Below, piece by piece: positions 1 to 8,833 of a DNA stretch of 64,000 nt. Source of the stretch: Kalymmatonema hyalinum WJT4-NPBG1 (GTDB lineage Bacteria; Cyanobacteriota; Cyanobacteriia; Cyanobacteriales; Nostocaceae); contig JAHHIB010000006.1 in assembly GCA_019359075.1 (NCBI GenBank), positions 62,001-126,000 on the forward strand, in the 5' to 3' direction. A program made the position numbers and the translations under genes. The notes beneath the pieces are model-generated. The model searched no databases. It saw only the letters and a program-made list of their open reading frames with translations, and was not told where the DNA came from. Every line of letters begins with the position of its first letter. The first letter of the stretch is position 1.

Positions 1-186
1 CAAACCCATAACCATAGAAGCGTGCAGCAAAAAGTTTTATGACTGTAGACGCTGGTGGTATTAAAGGTTAAAGTCAAATTAATTTTGAATTAATCATGCG
101 CTCTCTGAGCCAATTGATAAATATTCCCCTTTTTCTCAATTTACGCTCGGACGACCACATCTAACGATTTCAACTGCTAAATACTC

Positions 187-2493
187 ATGATTTCGTTCCC
201 TAAAGTCGATAAACTTCCAGAACTAACCTTGGTCGAAATCCAGCAGTATTTAGAAAGTGGACTTTTTCGTGGAATCGGGAAGAAAACTGCCCAAACTCTT
301 GTCAATTACTTTGGCTCTGACACCTTATTGGTGTTAGATACCAATCCAGAAAGACTTGAGGAAATCCCCGGACTTGGTAAATATCGAATCGCTACAATTA
401 CTAAAGTTTGGTCAGAAAGTAAAGCCAATCCTACAAGAGCAGCTATTGCCCAGCTTTTGGCAGTGGGAACATCATTGAGGTTAACCTTAAAGATTTGTGA
501 CCATTACGGACACAAAACCTCAGCAGTACTATTGAGCGACCCTTACAAGTTAATTGATGACATTGAGGGCATCGGCTTTAAAACTGCTGATCAGTTAGCG
601 CTGTCTCTCGGTATGTCGGTAAAATGTGACACTCGATACTCGAAAGGTCTGCTCCATGTTTTGAAGGACGCCTTGAGTGAGGGCAATTGTTTTCTGCCTG
701 AATCCCAATTACTAGCACGTGCTGTATCTTTGTTAGAGCGTCCTGACCACACACCCGACTATAAATCTTTAAGTACCATTCTTCTTCAGTTAATTGAGAA
801 CCAAACTTTAGTTTATGGCGAGATTGCCAATAGTGTTTATCTAAGAGCCGCCTACCGCGCTGAACTCTCCGTAGCGTTAAAAATTAAAAATTTAATTAAT
901 CAGCCAACTTACTCGACAGAACATCTAGAACACTGGTTAGCCGACTTTGAATCGGCTGACTATCGCGAACTCTCACGCTTGAGCAATGAACAGATCAGCG
1001 CCTTATTCATGGCAGTTAAACATCCGATTAGTATAATTACAGGCGGACCAGGACGCGGCAAAACCCATGTGCTAAAAGCCTTGGTGCAATGGTTAACATC
1101 CATTGGGGCAACTATAGCTCTTGCAGCACCCACGGGGAAAGCTGCCAACCGGATGAAAGACGCAACAGGACAGGAAGCAACTACCATTCACCGTCTACTT
1201 CAATGGCAAGGACTTGGGCAAACCTTTCACTATAACGAGCATAATCTCCTTGCTATTGATTGGCTGATTGTTGATGAGTTTTCAATGGTGGACATATTCC
1301 TGTTCAATTCCCTACTGAAAGCTTTACCACCAAAAACCCAAATTCTTTTAGTAGGAGACTCTGACCAATTACCCAGTGTTGGGGCTGGAATGGTACTGCG
1401 AGACTTGCTTTATTCTGAAATAGTGCCGACAACGAGATTACAGACCATTTATCGACAGCAACACGAAAGCCCGATTATCTATGCAGCTAGCGATGTAAAT
1501 TCTGGTACAGTTCCGGCACTGCACAAATTTAATCAGGTATCCGAGTGGATGGATGTGGCAGACTGCGCCATGTTGGAAACTCCTTCACCACAAGCGACGG
1601 CTAACACCATTGTCGGGTTAGTCGAAGCTATGAGCCGTGAGAATGTGGATTTAAATCAACAAGTGATGGTGTTAGCACCCCAAAAGGAAGGAGCCGCTGG
1701 GGTTCACAATCTCAATAAGCTGCTTGGGTCCATCTTCAATCCAAAAAAATCCAACCAAAAAGAAGTCGTTTCCGGGTCGGTCGTCTACCGAGTCGGGGAT
1801 CGGGTGATACAACTCAAAAATCGTTACGATACCGTCCCGCCAGTGATGAACGGCGAGACAGGTCGGGTTATTGCTGTAGAAGACGAAAAACAAATGGTGA
1901 GGATTTCATTTGAGGGAGGCGCGATTGTTGACTACTATCCTGGTAACTTTGAGCAAATCATGCATTCGTTTTGTATAACTTGCCATAAGAGCCAAGGCAG
2001 TGAATTTCCATATGTGATTTTCCCATTACTCATGTCTAACGGACGTATGTTAACCCGTCAACTGCTTTATACCACCATGACTCGCGCAATGGGTACATTT
2101 ATCGCGGTTGGACAACCAGAAGCATTAAAGATTGCCGTGGCGACAGATAAACCAGCAAAACGGTTTACTGGGCTAATGACTCTACTCATCTCACCCTTAG
2201 ATGAACTAACCAAAATATTCAAAGCGAAAGGCAACAGGGGAGTTGATAAAGCAACACCTTCTACCGTTACCGTCGCATCAAGACTGCAAGAGCGCGGACT
2301 CATTGCCACCCCTGGACAGATGACGACTATAGGTACTATCGCTCTACAACTGTATTCGGAGAAATATGGACATCGACCGTCCAAGCAACTCGAAATTGTG
2401 GGCAAGTTTCGGTTTAAGACTTATCACTATGAAACAGCGGCGGTTGAGTTAATTGACTCTGCAATTGATTTGGTGGTGCGAGAGGGGTCATAG
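187..2493 (+). CDS. recD2: RecD2-like ATP-dependent DNA helicase
   Basis: This encodes a 768-residue superfamily 1B helicase of the RecD2 type, a 5'-3' DNA helicase that works without RecBC. The N-terminal quarter has helix-hairpin-helix segments (GLFRGIGKKTA near 28, IPGLGKYRIA near 60, IEGIGFKTAD near 125), as in RecD2. The helicase core shows Walker A GGPGRGKT near 286, Walker B DEFSMVD near 362, a GDSDQLPSVGAG motif near 395 and the late motif HKSQGSEF near 599. Walker A has Arg where most family members have Thr (GGPGTGKT). The length fits the family. It sits alone at the left edge of an accessory region, so a plasmid or mobile-element copy is as likely as a housekeeping one. The ATG at 187 has no strong ribosome-binding site. 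The helicase assignment is firm; the RecD2 subtype rests on the HhH N-terminus. Confidence 0.93.
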   Translation: MISFPKVDKLPELTLVEIQQYLESGLFRGIGKKTAQTLVNYFGSDTLLVLDTNPERLEEIPGLGKYRIATITKVWSESKANPTRAAIAQLLAVGTSLRLTLKICDHYGHKTSAVLLSDPYKLIDDIEGIGFKTADQLALSLGMSVKCDTRYSKGLLHVLKDALSEGNCFLPESQLLARAVSLLERPDHTPDYKSLSTILLQLIENQTLVYGEIANSVYLRAAYRAELSVALKIKNLINQPTYSTEHLEHWLADFESADYRELSRLSNEQISALFMAVKHPISIITGGPGRGKTHVLKALVQWLTSIGATIALAAPTGKAANRMKDATGQEATTIHRLLQWQGLGQTFHYNEHNLLAIDWLIVDEFSMVDIFLFNSLLKALPPKTQILLVGDSDQLPSVGAGMVLRDLLYSEIVPTTRLQTIYRQQHESPIIYAASDVNSGTVPALHKFNQVSEWMDVADCAMLETPSPQATANTIVGLVEAMSRENVDLNQQVMVLAPQKEGAAGVHNLNKLLGSIFNPKKSNQKEVVSGSVVYRVGDRVIQLKNRYDTVPPVMNGETGRVIAVEDEKQMVRISFEGGAIVDYYPGNFEQIMHSFCITCHKSQGSEFPYVIFPLLMSNGRMLTRQLLYTTMTRAMGTFIAVGQPEALKIAVATDKPAKRFTGLMTLLISPLDELTKIFKAKGNRGVDKATPSTVTVASRLQERGLIATPGQMTTIGTIALQLYSEKYGHRPSKQLEIVGKFRFKTYHYETAAVELIDSAIDLVVREGS

Positions 2494-2906
2494 TGGGAAC
2501 GCATTGATCGTGACAAAACGAGCAAACCTTTTCAAAAAGCGCAGGGCTAGGAACTGTAACTTAATTCCTACCCACTTCTACCCATTACTACTCCTGATTG
2601 GGTAGGTCTGAGATGAGTTGATCAACAAACTCTCTTAACCGTTCTTGCCAATTGGGCACAGCTTTAAGTTTTTCTAATAAGCATTCAAGTATTTACACTT
2701 GGGGATACCGTGCTGAGTTGGGTATATTATAAAGATGTTTAGCAGCAACTGATGATTGAATTGGACAGTCTAACCTGTTGCTTAATGAGTTGATAAACTA
2801 TCCGCGGGTTTCTACGCTCTGCCAGACCTCCAGGCAAACTGCATAAAATGCGTTGCTCCTTACAACTCATTTCAAACGAGATCATCTGGAGTGGAGGTTT
2901 TTCTCA
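2494..2906. other. intergenic stretch with no recognisable gene
   Basis: About 410 bases follow the helicase gene. I see no open frame with coding character, no convincing terminator and no repeat family. Only the last part, just before the short TTG-start frame, has a clear ribosome-binding site. Confidence 0.5.
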
Positions 2907-3032
2907 TTGATCGCCACATTAGCAACGCTCTACGATATCACGCTTGAGGAACTACGGATTGAATGCCTGTTTCCAGCAGATGAAGTAGCCGAGCAAAACT
3001 GGAAACAAACCCCAGATAGACATAGACGATGA
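2907..3032 (+). CDS. possible 41-aa ORF coupled to the acetyltransferase
   Basis: A short frame starting with TTG has a good ribosome-binding site (GTGGAGG about 8 bases upstream). Its product contains DITLEELRIECLFPADE and is acidic and helical in character. Its stop TGA overlaps the ATG of the next gene (ATGA), the classic layout for translational coupling. I do not recognise the family. It may be a real small protein or the surviving 3' end of a larger gene. The coding call rests only on the binding site, the overlap and the composition. Confidence 0.35.
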   Translation: MIATLATLYDITLEELRIECLFPADEVAEQNWKQTPDRHRR

Positions 3033-3469
3033 ACATTGTTAAAGTAACTCAAAAGGATTTCAACGAGTGGCTAGACCTGGCACTGAAATTGTGGCCAGAT
3101 GTTTCAGCCACAGATTTGATAAGCATTCTTCACTCTCCCCGTCAGGTAGGATTTCTCGTTAAAACAGAGGATGGGAGTGCGATCGCCTTCATGAACCTTT
3201 CGCTACGGTATGAGTATGTTCCCGATGCAACCCAAAGTCCGGTTGCCTTTGTTGAAGGAATTTATGTCAAGGATGAGTACCGCAATCAAGGTATCGGTAA
3301 AGCGCTAATTCAGTTTGCTGAACAATGGGCATCCTCGCAGGGATGTGTGGAACTGGCTTCTGATGCGTTGATCGAAAATACTGCAAGCTATGAGTTTCAT
3401 ACGAAAGTTGGCTTTCGGGAAGTGGAACGGGTTGTGTATTTCATTAAGCCAGTCGTTGCACCTAATTGA
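3029..3469 (+). CDS. GNAT acetyltransferase, aminoglycoside 6'-N-acetyltransferase-like
   Basis: This is a 146-residue single-domain GNAT enzyme. It resembles the AAC(6')-I group: the run AFVEGIYVKDEYRNQGIGKAL (about 74-94) holds the acetyl-CoA-binding motif (R/Q-x-x-G-x-G/A), followed by a CVELASDA segment and a C-terminal HTKVGFREVERVVYF end, all of which match aminoglycoside 6'-acetyltransferases. Family members transfer acetyl from acetyl-CoA to the 6'-amino group of aminoglycosides, but many chromosomal relatives have unknown natural substrates. The start overlaps the preceding short frame. The cytoplasmic acetyltransferase call is strong. Substrate specificity is inference from motif similarity only. 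Confidence 0.85.
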   Translation: MNIVKVTQKDFNEWLDLALKLWPDVSATDLISILHSPRQVGFLVKTEDGSAIAFMNLSLRYEYVPDATQSPVAFVEGIYVKDEYRNQGIGKALIQFAEQWASSQGCVELASDALIENTASYEFHTKVGFREVERVVYFIKPVVAPN

Positions 3470-3502
3470 GTTGTTGGAATCCTGGTCTACCTGTCATAGG
3501 CT

Positions 3503-3715
3503 TTAGTAACAGATGCATAAACGTAAGGATTCATTGCAGAACTGTGCAATCACCTGCGCCTTCACCGCATCAAGCTCAAAGTTTTTGGGATAGGTGGAAA
3601 ACATGAGCATGATGCCTTGCAGCGTTGAGGAAAAGTAGAGCGCTCGCTGAAACGCCAGGTCGTAGAACAGCGACAGTCGGCAGTGCCATCGGTGACACCA
3701 ATAACGAGGGAATGA
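3503..3715 (-). pseudogene. degraded coding remnant, family uncertain (possibly a TetR C-terminus)
   Basis: On the minus strand a frame with clear protein character ends at 3503 and contains YDLAFQRALYFSSTLQGIM and then MFSTYPKNFELDAVKAQV. This style is seen in C-terminal domains of TetR-type regulators, but I cannot prove the family. Upstream the frame breaks: the text to its right continues in another phase (GLFHSLVIGVTDGTAD), suggesting a frameshift near 3670. It lies between the acetyltransferase gene and the end of the IS element, consistent with decay after insertion. Confidence 0.3.
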
Positions 3716-3795
3716 AACAGCCCTGCCAATCCAAGGGTCTCCAATCCAAGCGTCCCCTTTACCAAAAAATTGGGTTTAAAGCCCCGTCCTAGAAG

Positions 3796-5296
3796 GCTTG
3801 TCATTACCAACATCTTTTAAAGTGACTGGGTGATAAAATTGGCAGCCCAACACATATCTTGTAATCGCAACCAGCCTCGCCATAAGGTCTGCCAACCGGG
3901 TAGACCATCAGATTTGCGACCAAGAAAACCACCTAAACGAGCGATCGCTAAAAAGAATTCACCTAGAGTCAACTCGCAATTTGCTAACCCAAGACGAGCA
4001 ACTAAGACCTTTAACATAATTGAAGGCACGTACTCTTGTGCCAAGAGTTGAGGATGGCTGCGACTGAGATTGCGTAACTGTAATAATCTAACGGAAACTA
4101 TAGCAAAAAAGCCAAGTAGTGTAACCAATGATGAAGCTGACTCCAATTGACGTTGTTCCACAGCACAACCAGTTTTGAAGCACTTGTGATACTCCTCAAT
4201 TAACCAACGTGTAGCATACCAATCTAGTTGCATCAGGGCATGTGCGCGATCATTGATAGCGACAGTGGTAAATAAAATCCACTGTCCTTATCCCCTTGTG
4301 GTTCCCAACAACGAATACACCAACCATCTATTGGTTGTTGTTTTCGTTCACAGCCGATTGCTGGAGGTTGAATGGTCAATTGAGACCAAGCTACTTGTAA
4401 GTTAACGTTACGTTTAGGTTCTCCGTTGCGCCCACGCAAGACAACAGTTTTCTCTGCCATTGGTTGTAAAGAATGCGCAAATGCCTTGAGATACCCTTTT
4501 GTGCCATCAGGTTTACTAATCACTCGGTTTTGAGTGACTCGTACTAAACAGTGCCAGTACAAGGCTTTAGCTCGTCGAAGGTAGGAAAAAATATCACTGC
4601 CCCTGTCTCCAACACTTACCCACATTGACCCCGTTTCTGGTGTTGGTGCAATGCCGATGGACTCGACCATCTCTGCCCAAATTTCTCCTTCACCTTCTGT
4701 TCTCAAGAGTTCTGGCAGAGGTTCCACCTGAGTGTCATCATTTTTCTTGTTTTGACTACGCAGCCAAGGTATTTGTCCTGCCAATCCTAAAATTTGTGGA
4801 TTTACGGGTATCGGTACTACTGCTAAACAACTGTGTAGCATTATTCCTCAACATGAAGCCATCACCAATATGCCCTAATCCCTTAACTTGCCGATGATGA
4901 GTGTAGTCTAGTTCTGTTGTGTCTTGAATAAATAAAACAACATTGGATTTTATTTCAGCCGCCCTCTGTTTCGTCGCCGTAATGTGAGGTTGAATTAATG
5001 CCTTGTGACTAACATCGTCTTCCCCAAATAATCGATACGCAGCACGAATTTCATTCCAGCCTTGCATCATATCTGGTAAACTCCCTTTTGGGTTGGCAGC
5101 GATCGCTGCACCGACAGCGATAGCGAAGCGCTGCCGCCTACGGCAGTTCGCTCTTTGTGTCCGACGACTGTCCCCTAACTTGGCATCTCCCCATTGTTCA
5201 ACTGCCCACGTTTGCAGGTCTGTGAAATTTTCCAACTCCATACTCTGACTCTAATACACCCCTACTTCACTTTAAAAGATGTTGGTAATGACAAGC
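3796..5296 (-). mobile_element. IS4-family (IS50/Tn5-like group) insertion sequence, decayed
   Basis: A 1.5-kb element is bounded by a perfect 30-bp terminal inverted repeat (3796-3825 and 5267-5296, beginning GCTTGTCATTACCAAC). The similarity continues about 14 bases outward at both ends (CCCCG(T/C)CCTA) with one indel, so the true ends may be near 3782 and 5311. No 9-bp target duplication is evident, so the flanks have changed or the ends lie further out. The single transposase gene fills the interior on the minus strand and is broken twice. Such a copy would be immobile unless a transposase is supplied in trans. Confidence 0.88.
3817..5241 (-). pseudogene. IS4-family transposase, two frameshifts
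   Basis: Three consecutive minus-strand frames add up to one Tn5-like transposase. The first (5241 to about 4855) has the N-terminal WAVEQWGDAKLGDSRRTQR motif and the first catalytic Asp in FIQDTTELDYTH. The second (4841 to about 4290) has the second Asp in VSVGDRGSDIFSY. The third (about 4290 to 3817) has the diagnostic Y-(2)-R-(3)-E-(6)-K signature in YATRWLIEEYHKCFK with the catalytic Glu. The break between frames 1 and 2 coincides with 13 extra bases between two ATG triplets (4842-4854). The break between frames 2 and 3 is a single-base shift near 4285. Near 5115-5150 the coding sequence also carries a palindromic GC-rich stretch (NCRRRQRFAIAV) that looks like an in-frame repeat insertion. 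Confidence 0.9.
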
Positions 5297-5317
5297 ACTT
5301 ATAGGGCGGGGAGTATG

Positions 5318-5815
5318 TCAAAAACTCTCAATATCTTCTGCTCCCACACCTAAAGAGCCTTCCCCAAAAAGCCAATTGCTGTCCCTGTCGGAATTACCTT
5401 CGCCATCCACTTGAAGATTTAAAGAAGGTATGAGCTGTTCAATGTGGCTTTCAAGTCGGGAGAGCGCCAGCGCCAAAGAAGCAAGTTGCTCCCTATCCTT
5501 CTTAATTTCATTTGAGATACCCACTCGCAATTGATTTAACCGTTCCTGGAGGGTATGCACTTCGGTTTTAGTTGCACAAGGGATACTCACTTTCTCTTCT
5601 AAGGCGGCAATTTGAGCTTTCAAAGCTTCAATTTCAAGAGCAGTTGCATTATCTACACCATGGGGACTCTCTTGTACAAGTGCTTGTTTAATGCAACCGA
5701 GCACAAACTCTTTAAAAGTTAAGTGCAATTCAAGAGCACGCTCTTTGGCCCGCTCCACTAACTCACGGTCCTCCTCAGAAAGAAGTTTTATATTTATCTG
5801 CGGATAATCGACCAT
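5318..5815 (-). CDS. hypothetical coiled-coil protein
   Basis: This 165-residue protein has no family I can name. The N-terminal 45 residues (INIKLLSEEDRELVERAKER, then HLTFKEFVLGCIKQAL) look like a short alpha-helical or ribbon-helix-helix type DNA-binding segment. Residues 60-130 form heptad-rich helix (ALEIEALKAQIAALEEKV, then a second stretch ending LSRLESHIEQL). The acidic tail ends GVGAEDIESF. The start ATG is supported by AAGGA about 7 bases upstream. A second coiled-coil protein with a basic N-terminus lies at 7798-8376, so both may be plasmid-type accessory DNA-binding proteins. That role is inference. Confidence 0.6.
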   Translation of the reverse strand: MVDYPQINIKLLSEEDRELVERAKERALELHLTFKEFVLGCIKQALVQESPHGVDNATALEIEALKAQIAALEEKVSIPCATKTEVHTLQERLNQLRVGISNEIKKDREQLASLALALSRLESHIEQLIPSLNLQVDGEGNSDRDSNWLFGEGSLGVGAEDIESF

Positions 5816-5849
5816 CGCGCGTCCTTTTTGTTGTGGAGAAGTGAGAGAA

Positions 5850-5898
5850 GTGAGAGGAGTAGGGGGAGTAGGGGGAGTAGGGGGAGTAGGGGAAAGAA
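5850..5898. repeat. tandem G-rich octamer repeat
   Basis: Upstream of the coiled-coil gene, GGGGAGTA is repeated four times in tandem, preceded by GAGAAGTGA-type units. A pyrimidine-rich mirror (ccccctacc, ttcccctac) lies at about 6318-6350. Simple-sequence blocks like this are common between genes in filamentous cyanobacteria and vary in copy number. Confidence 0.75.
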
Positions 5899-5903
5899 AA
5901 TGA

Positions 5904-6309
5904 TTAGTGCTTCATCAACCAAGATTCAGAATGATTAATCATATTGACTAATCCACTCAAAATCTGGTTATAGGTTCCGTAGAGTTCTCGACCAATCTCA
6001 ACATCCAAGTAACCACATTTAACACTAAACTCTATCCAGGTTTGAGTTTCGGCTGCTTCTGACTCACAATCATTCAATGCGTGCAACGAAAGCTGCCTCA
6101 TATCGACGCTTCCTCCATGCTTCCGCTAAATTCGCACATACGGCGGATCGGGATGAACGACGAATTTGGTCAGTAAGCGAATACCTTTCCTCCACAGGAA
6201 ACTTTTTCGATAATTCAAAAATTTGCATCGCCGTATCAAATGCCATCTTATAAATTTCTAAATCTTGATGCTTTCTAATCAGTTCTTTAACCATTTGCTT
6301 CGACTCCAA
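5904..6309 (-). pseudogene. four-helix-bundle protein (S23 / IVS-encoded family), single-base frameshift
   Basis: Two overlapping minus-strand frames make one four-helix-bundle protein of the S23 (TIGR02436) family. The N-terminal part has LIRKHQDLEIYKMAFDTAMQ, then SLTDQIRRSSRSAVCANLAEAW. The C-terminal part has LNDCESEAAETQTWIEFSVK. Removing one base (plus-strand T at 6078) restores a continuous product of about 130 residues reading ...FVARLNDCESEAAE, exactly the family pattern. The gene is therefore either recently inactivated or affected by a sequencing error. Family members are small cytoplasmic proteins without an established enzymatic function, some found as inserts in 23S rRNA genes. 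No rRNA is nearby here. Confidence 0.82.
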
Positions 6310-6502
6310 TATTTACTCACTCCCCCTACCTCCCTATCTTCCCCTACTCTTCTCACTACCATCATCGCATATGGGATATCCGCGTATATACGATATAGAT
6401 TTTTCTAAATGAGTAATTTTATGGTGTCGAGGAAACAACTATCATATAGATACCGGGAATTGTGATTATCGGCATCGTTATTATCCGTAAGGAGTGCCTC
6501 CA

Positions 6503-7591
6503 GTGTCTGACGAAAATTTACCCCTTTTCTACGCGAAACCACTTGAAGTGGATATCGTGACTTCGCCACTAGATGATGCCCGTATTGCTCTTGCAGATTA
6601 TTATTTTCCCAACCGTCAGCGGATAAGTACGACCGAGCAGTTAATTGAGTTGTGGGTGCGCTCTGTTACTATTAAAAGTGAACAAACGCAACGCGCGTAT
6701 CGTCAAATCGGTTATGAACTTGTTGACTTTATGCAGTCGCAGTTTGGGATATCCGATTTGCGCTATTGTACGTTGTTTCACCTTCATACATATATTGCTT
6801 GGTTGCAGGATTCAAAACCTGTGCGGGGGAAGAAGGATAGCTATGGACTTAGTAAAAATGCGATTGCCAAGTACACTGCGGCGATAAAAAGTTTGTGGGA
6901 GTGGGGGACTAGAGCTTCTATTGGTTATTTTGCCGTAGACTTGGGTAAGGACTTAAGTATACAGTGGGATGATAAGCTCGCAGAGCGCATCTTATCGGAA
7001 CGCGAAATTGCCAAGTTGGAAAAAGCTGCAATTGCAGTTGATAAGGAACATAAAACGAATAAGATGCATTGGCTGCTGTTTACTCTGGTCTTTTACAGTG
7101 GAGTTAGGGCGGGGGAAATTGCACGTCAAACTTCTGATGATGGTAAGAAGATAGTTACGCCTGGTTTATTTTGGCGACAATTTAGGGAAGATGGGGACTG
7201 TCTACTATTAACTGTGACGGGGAAAAGGAACAAAGTCCGCACTATTACTTTAGACCCCGAAACGAGTGCTGTAATATTGGAGTATCGTGGGGATGCAAGG
7301 AATGATGAGCCGGTTTTCCCCAGTCCTAGTCGGCGAGATAGGGGTAAACCTCTAAGCGACCGAGGATTGCGGCGGATGATGGAGGAAATTTCTGATTTTG
7401 CTGGAATTAAGTTCTCTGCCCACTTTCTGCGCCATACGCATGCGACGCTTGCTAAGAAAAATGGAGCTTCTGATTTTGACTTGCAAGCTGATTTGGGCCA
7501 TGCTTCTCCGGCGACAACTGCAAAGTACATCCACCATGTCGCGCGTGTCGGGACTTCTCACGCATTGCGTAAAAAAAGCAAACATAGGTAA
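6503..7591 (+). CDS. tyrosine recombinase / phage-type integrase
   Basis: This encodes about 362 residues of the XerC/D-lambda integrase family. The N-terminal SAM-like DNA-binding domain (RSVTIKSEQTQRAYRQIGYE onward, about 50-150) precedes a catalytic domain with the first Arg in YSGVRAGEIAR (about 200), H-x-x-R in HFLRHTHATLA (about 308), the second His in LGHASPATTAKYIHH (about 335) and the nucleophilic Tyr in the same stretch. The likely start is the GTG at 6503, because AAGGAG (6489-6494) lies 8 bases before it; the in-frame GTG at 6494 overlaps that site and is unlikely. It could mediate integration of an element carrying this accessory region or resolve plasmid dimers. No attachment-site duplication was identified. 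Confidence 0.92.
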   Translation: MSDENLPLFYAKPLEVDIVTSPLDDARIALADYYFPNRQRISTTEQLIELWVRSVTIKSEQTQRAYRQIGYELVDFMQSQFGISDLRYCTLFHLHTYIAWLQDSKPVRGKKDSYGLSKNAIAKYTAAIKSLWEWGTRASIGYFAVDLGKDLSIQWDDKLAERILSEREIAKLEKAAIAVDKEHKTNKMHWLLFTLVFYSGVRAGEIARQTSDDGKKIVTPGLFWRQFREDGDCLLLTVTGKRNKVRTITLDPETSAVILEYRGDARNDEPVFPSPSRRDRGKPLSDRGLRRMMEEISDFAGIKFSAHFLRHTHATLAKKNGASDFDLQADLGHASPATTAKYIHHVARVGTSHALRKKSKHR

Positions 7592-7639
7592 ATTGCTGTG
7601 TTAACTCACAATAGAATTTGAACCATATCTTGACCGCTG

Positions 7640-7797
7640 TGTTGGGGTTGTTGGTTGCGGTGGTGCAGGAGCACAGGACGCTTCGGGCGTTCTCGCACCC
7701 GCCACGAGTGCGATGACCGAAGGTCTGCTGTAGGCGATCGCTCCGGGCGCGGGCACGGAGTGCGGGAGCAGGGCAATCGCCATGTTGCTGCCATTCT
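7640..7797. repeat. GC-rich palindromic intergenic repeat cluster
   Basis: The sequence between the integrase gene and the convergent coiled-coil gene is a patchwork of short hairpins, for example GACGC-TTCG-GGCGT and clusters of GGGCGCGGGCAC and GGAGTGCGGGAGCAGG, with an embedded GGCGATCGC octamer. Open frames across it in several phases are artefacts of the high GC. It matches the dispersed palindromic repeats typical of Nostocales genomes. Confidence 0.65.
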
Positions 7798-8376
7798 CTA
7801 CCGTATTGGGTTATATAGTCCAGACTCGGCATCCCATTCCCAAGCAGTACTCATAGGATCACGGTTACGAGACCAACTTAAAAATTCTTTGGCACTCTTG
7901 TTTTCTCTTTCAGCGACGAGGCCTTGGGGGGTGATGCCCAGTCTTGGTGCAAGACTTTCGTTTGTCCTGGGCTGTAGTTCAACTTGTGTTTGTTGGTACG
8001 GGTACGCTGTTTGTCTTCGCCCTTTGTTGTTGCCCAATCTCCCAGAGGCATTAGCAGAGCTGATCGTAGATATCGCTCGCTCAATTAGCTCTAGCTTTTT
8101 GGTGATCCCTTCTAGTTTTGTATCCACCGAGGACCCTTGAGCCGCAATATGAGATTCCAGTTTCAAGAGCTTCTCCTCTAGCTGTTTAACTGATTTACTG
8201 CCTGCTGTTATATCGATATCATTATTGATATCAAAATCTCCTAGTAATTCCTCTAAGGCTTGCAGCAAGGCAATTGTATGCCCCTGTCTGTGTAGTTTTG
8301 ATAGTCGCCGAACCACCCCAATTAGTGGAACGGGCACACGAATCATTTCGCTTGGTGGGGACTTTTGGTCAGGCAT
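7798..8376 (-). CDS. hypothetical coiled-coil protein with basic N-terminus
   Basis: This encodes 192 residues with no function I can name. The N-terminus (MIRVPVPLIGVVRRLSKLHR, about 11-30) is basic and helical, as in small DNA-binding plasmid proteins. Residues 60-110 form a coiled coil (KSVKQLEEKLLKLESHIA, then KLEGITKKLELIERAI). The C-terminus ends TAWEWDAESGLYNPIR. The same ending (GWEWNASDKLYHPIK) recurs in an orphan frame at 9920-9976. A TGATATCA-type palindrome lies directly before the start codon and a copy of it lies inside the gene at 8213-8233, which suggests autoregulation. That role is inference. Confidence 0.65.
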   Translation of the reverse strand: MPDQKSPPSEMIRVPVPLIGVVRRLSKLHRQGHTIALLQALEELLGDFDINNDIDITAGSKSVKQLEEKLLKLESHIAAQGSSVDTKLEGITKKLELIERAISTISSANASGRLGNNKGRRQTAYPYQQTQVELQPRTNESLAPRLGITPQGLVAERENKSAKEFLSWSRNRDPMSTAWEWDAESGLYNPIR

Positions 8377-8377
8377 T

Positions 8378-8398
8378 TGATATCATTGTTGATATCGA
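8378..8398. promoter_or_regulatory. candidate operator, TGATATCA-N4-TGATATCGA
   Basis: Two near-palindromic TGATATCA half sites four bases apart lie one base upstream of the start codon of the minus-strand coiled-coil gene. The same 21-bp pattern in the opposite orientation occurs inside that gene at 8213-8233, where it encodes DFDINNDIDI. Placement over the translation start fits a repressor site. The binding protein is unknown. Confidence 0.4.
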
Positions 8399-8599
8399 CA
8401 AGCTGATTATAAAAGGTTTGGCAGAATATAGTAATTTACTGAGTATTAATTGTGTCCATATTTTTCAAACTTGTTACATATCAACACAATTTGCGACGGT
8501 TGGTTCACAACGATAGCCGTCAGGCGTGCCGTAGGCATATGAAAAATCTGCCAAGCGCCAAAGGAGTTATCCCAGCACCCAAAGACGAAGATTTTCCCT

Positions 8600-8833
8600 A
8601 TGCTACCCATTCAACAGCAAGTTATTGAAACACTCCAGACACTGTCTCCTGCCGAGCAACAAGAGGTTCTGGACTTTGCAGAGTTTCTCAAAAGCAAGCG
8701 GCAAAGATTACCATCCGCGAACATGGAACTAGCTCAATCGTTCCTAGAAACAGCCCAAGCCTATATCGGTGCAGGCTCTGGTCCTGGAGACCTCTCTACT
8801 AATTCTGAGTACATGGAAGGATATGGTACCTGA
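8600..8833 (+). CDS. DUF2281-type antitoxin
   Basis: A 77-residue protein begins IQQQVIETLQTLSPAEQQEVL followed by DFAEFLKSKR, the DUF2281 pattern found in many cyanobacterial antitoxins. It should bind and neutralise the downstream PIN-domain toxin and bind its own promoter. Its stop codon overlaps the toxin start by one base (TGATG), so the two are translationally coupled. The C-terminal half (about 40-77) is less conserved and would be the toxin-contacting region. Confidence in the pairing is high because of the neighbour and the overlap. Confidence 0.85.
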   Translation: MLPIQQQVIETLQTLSPAEQQEVLDFAEFLKSKRQRLPSANMELAQSFLETAQAYIGAGSGPGDLSTNSEYMEGYGT

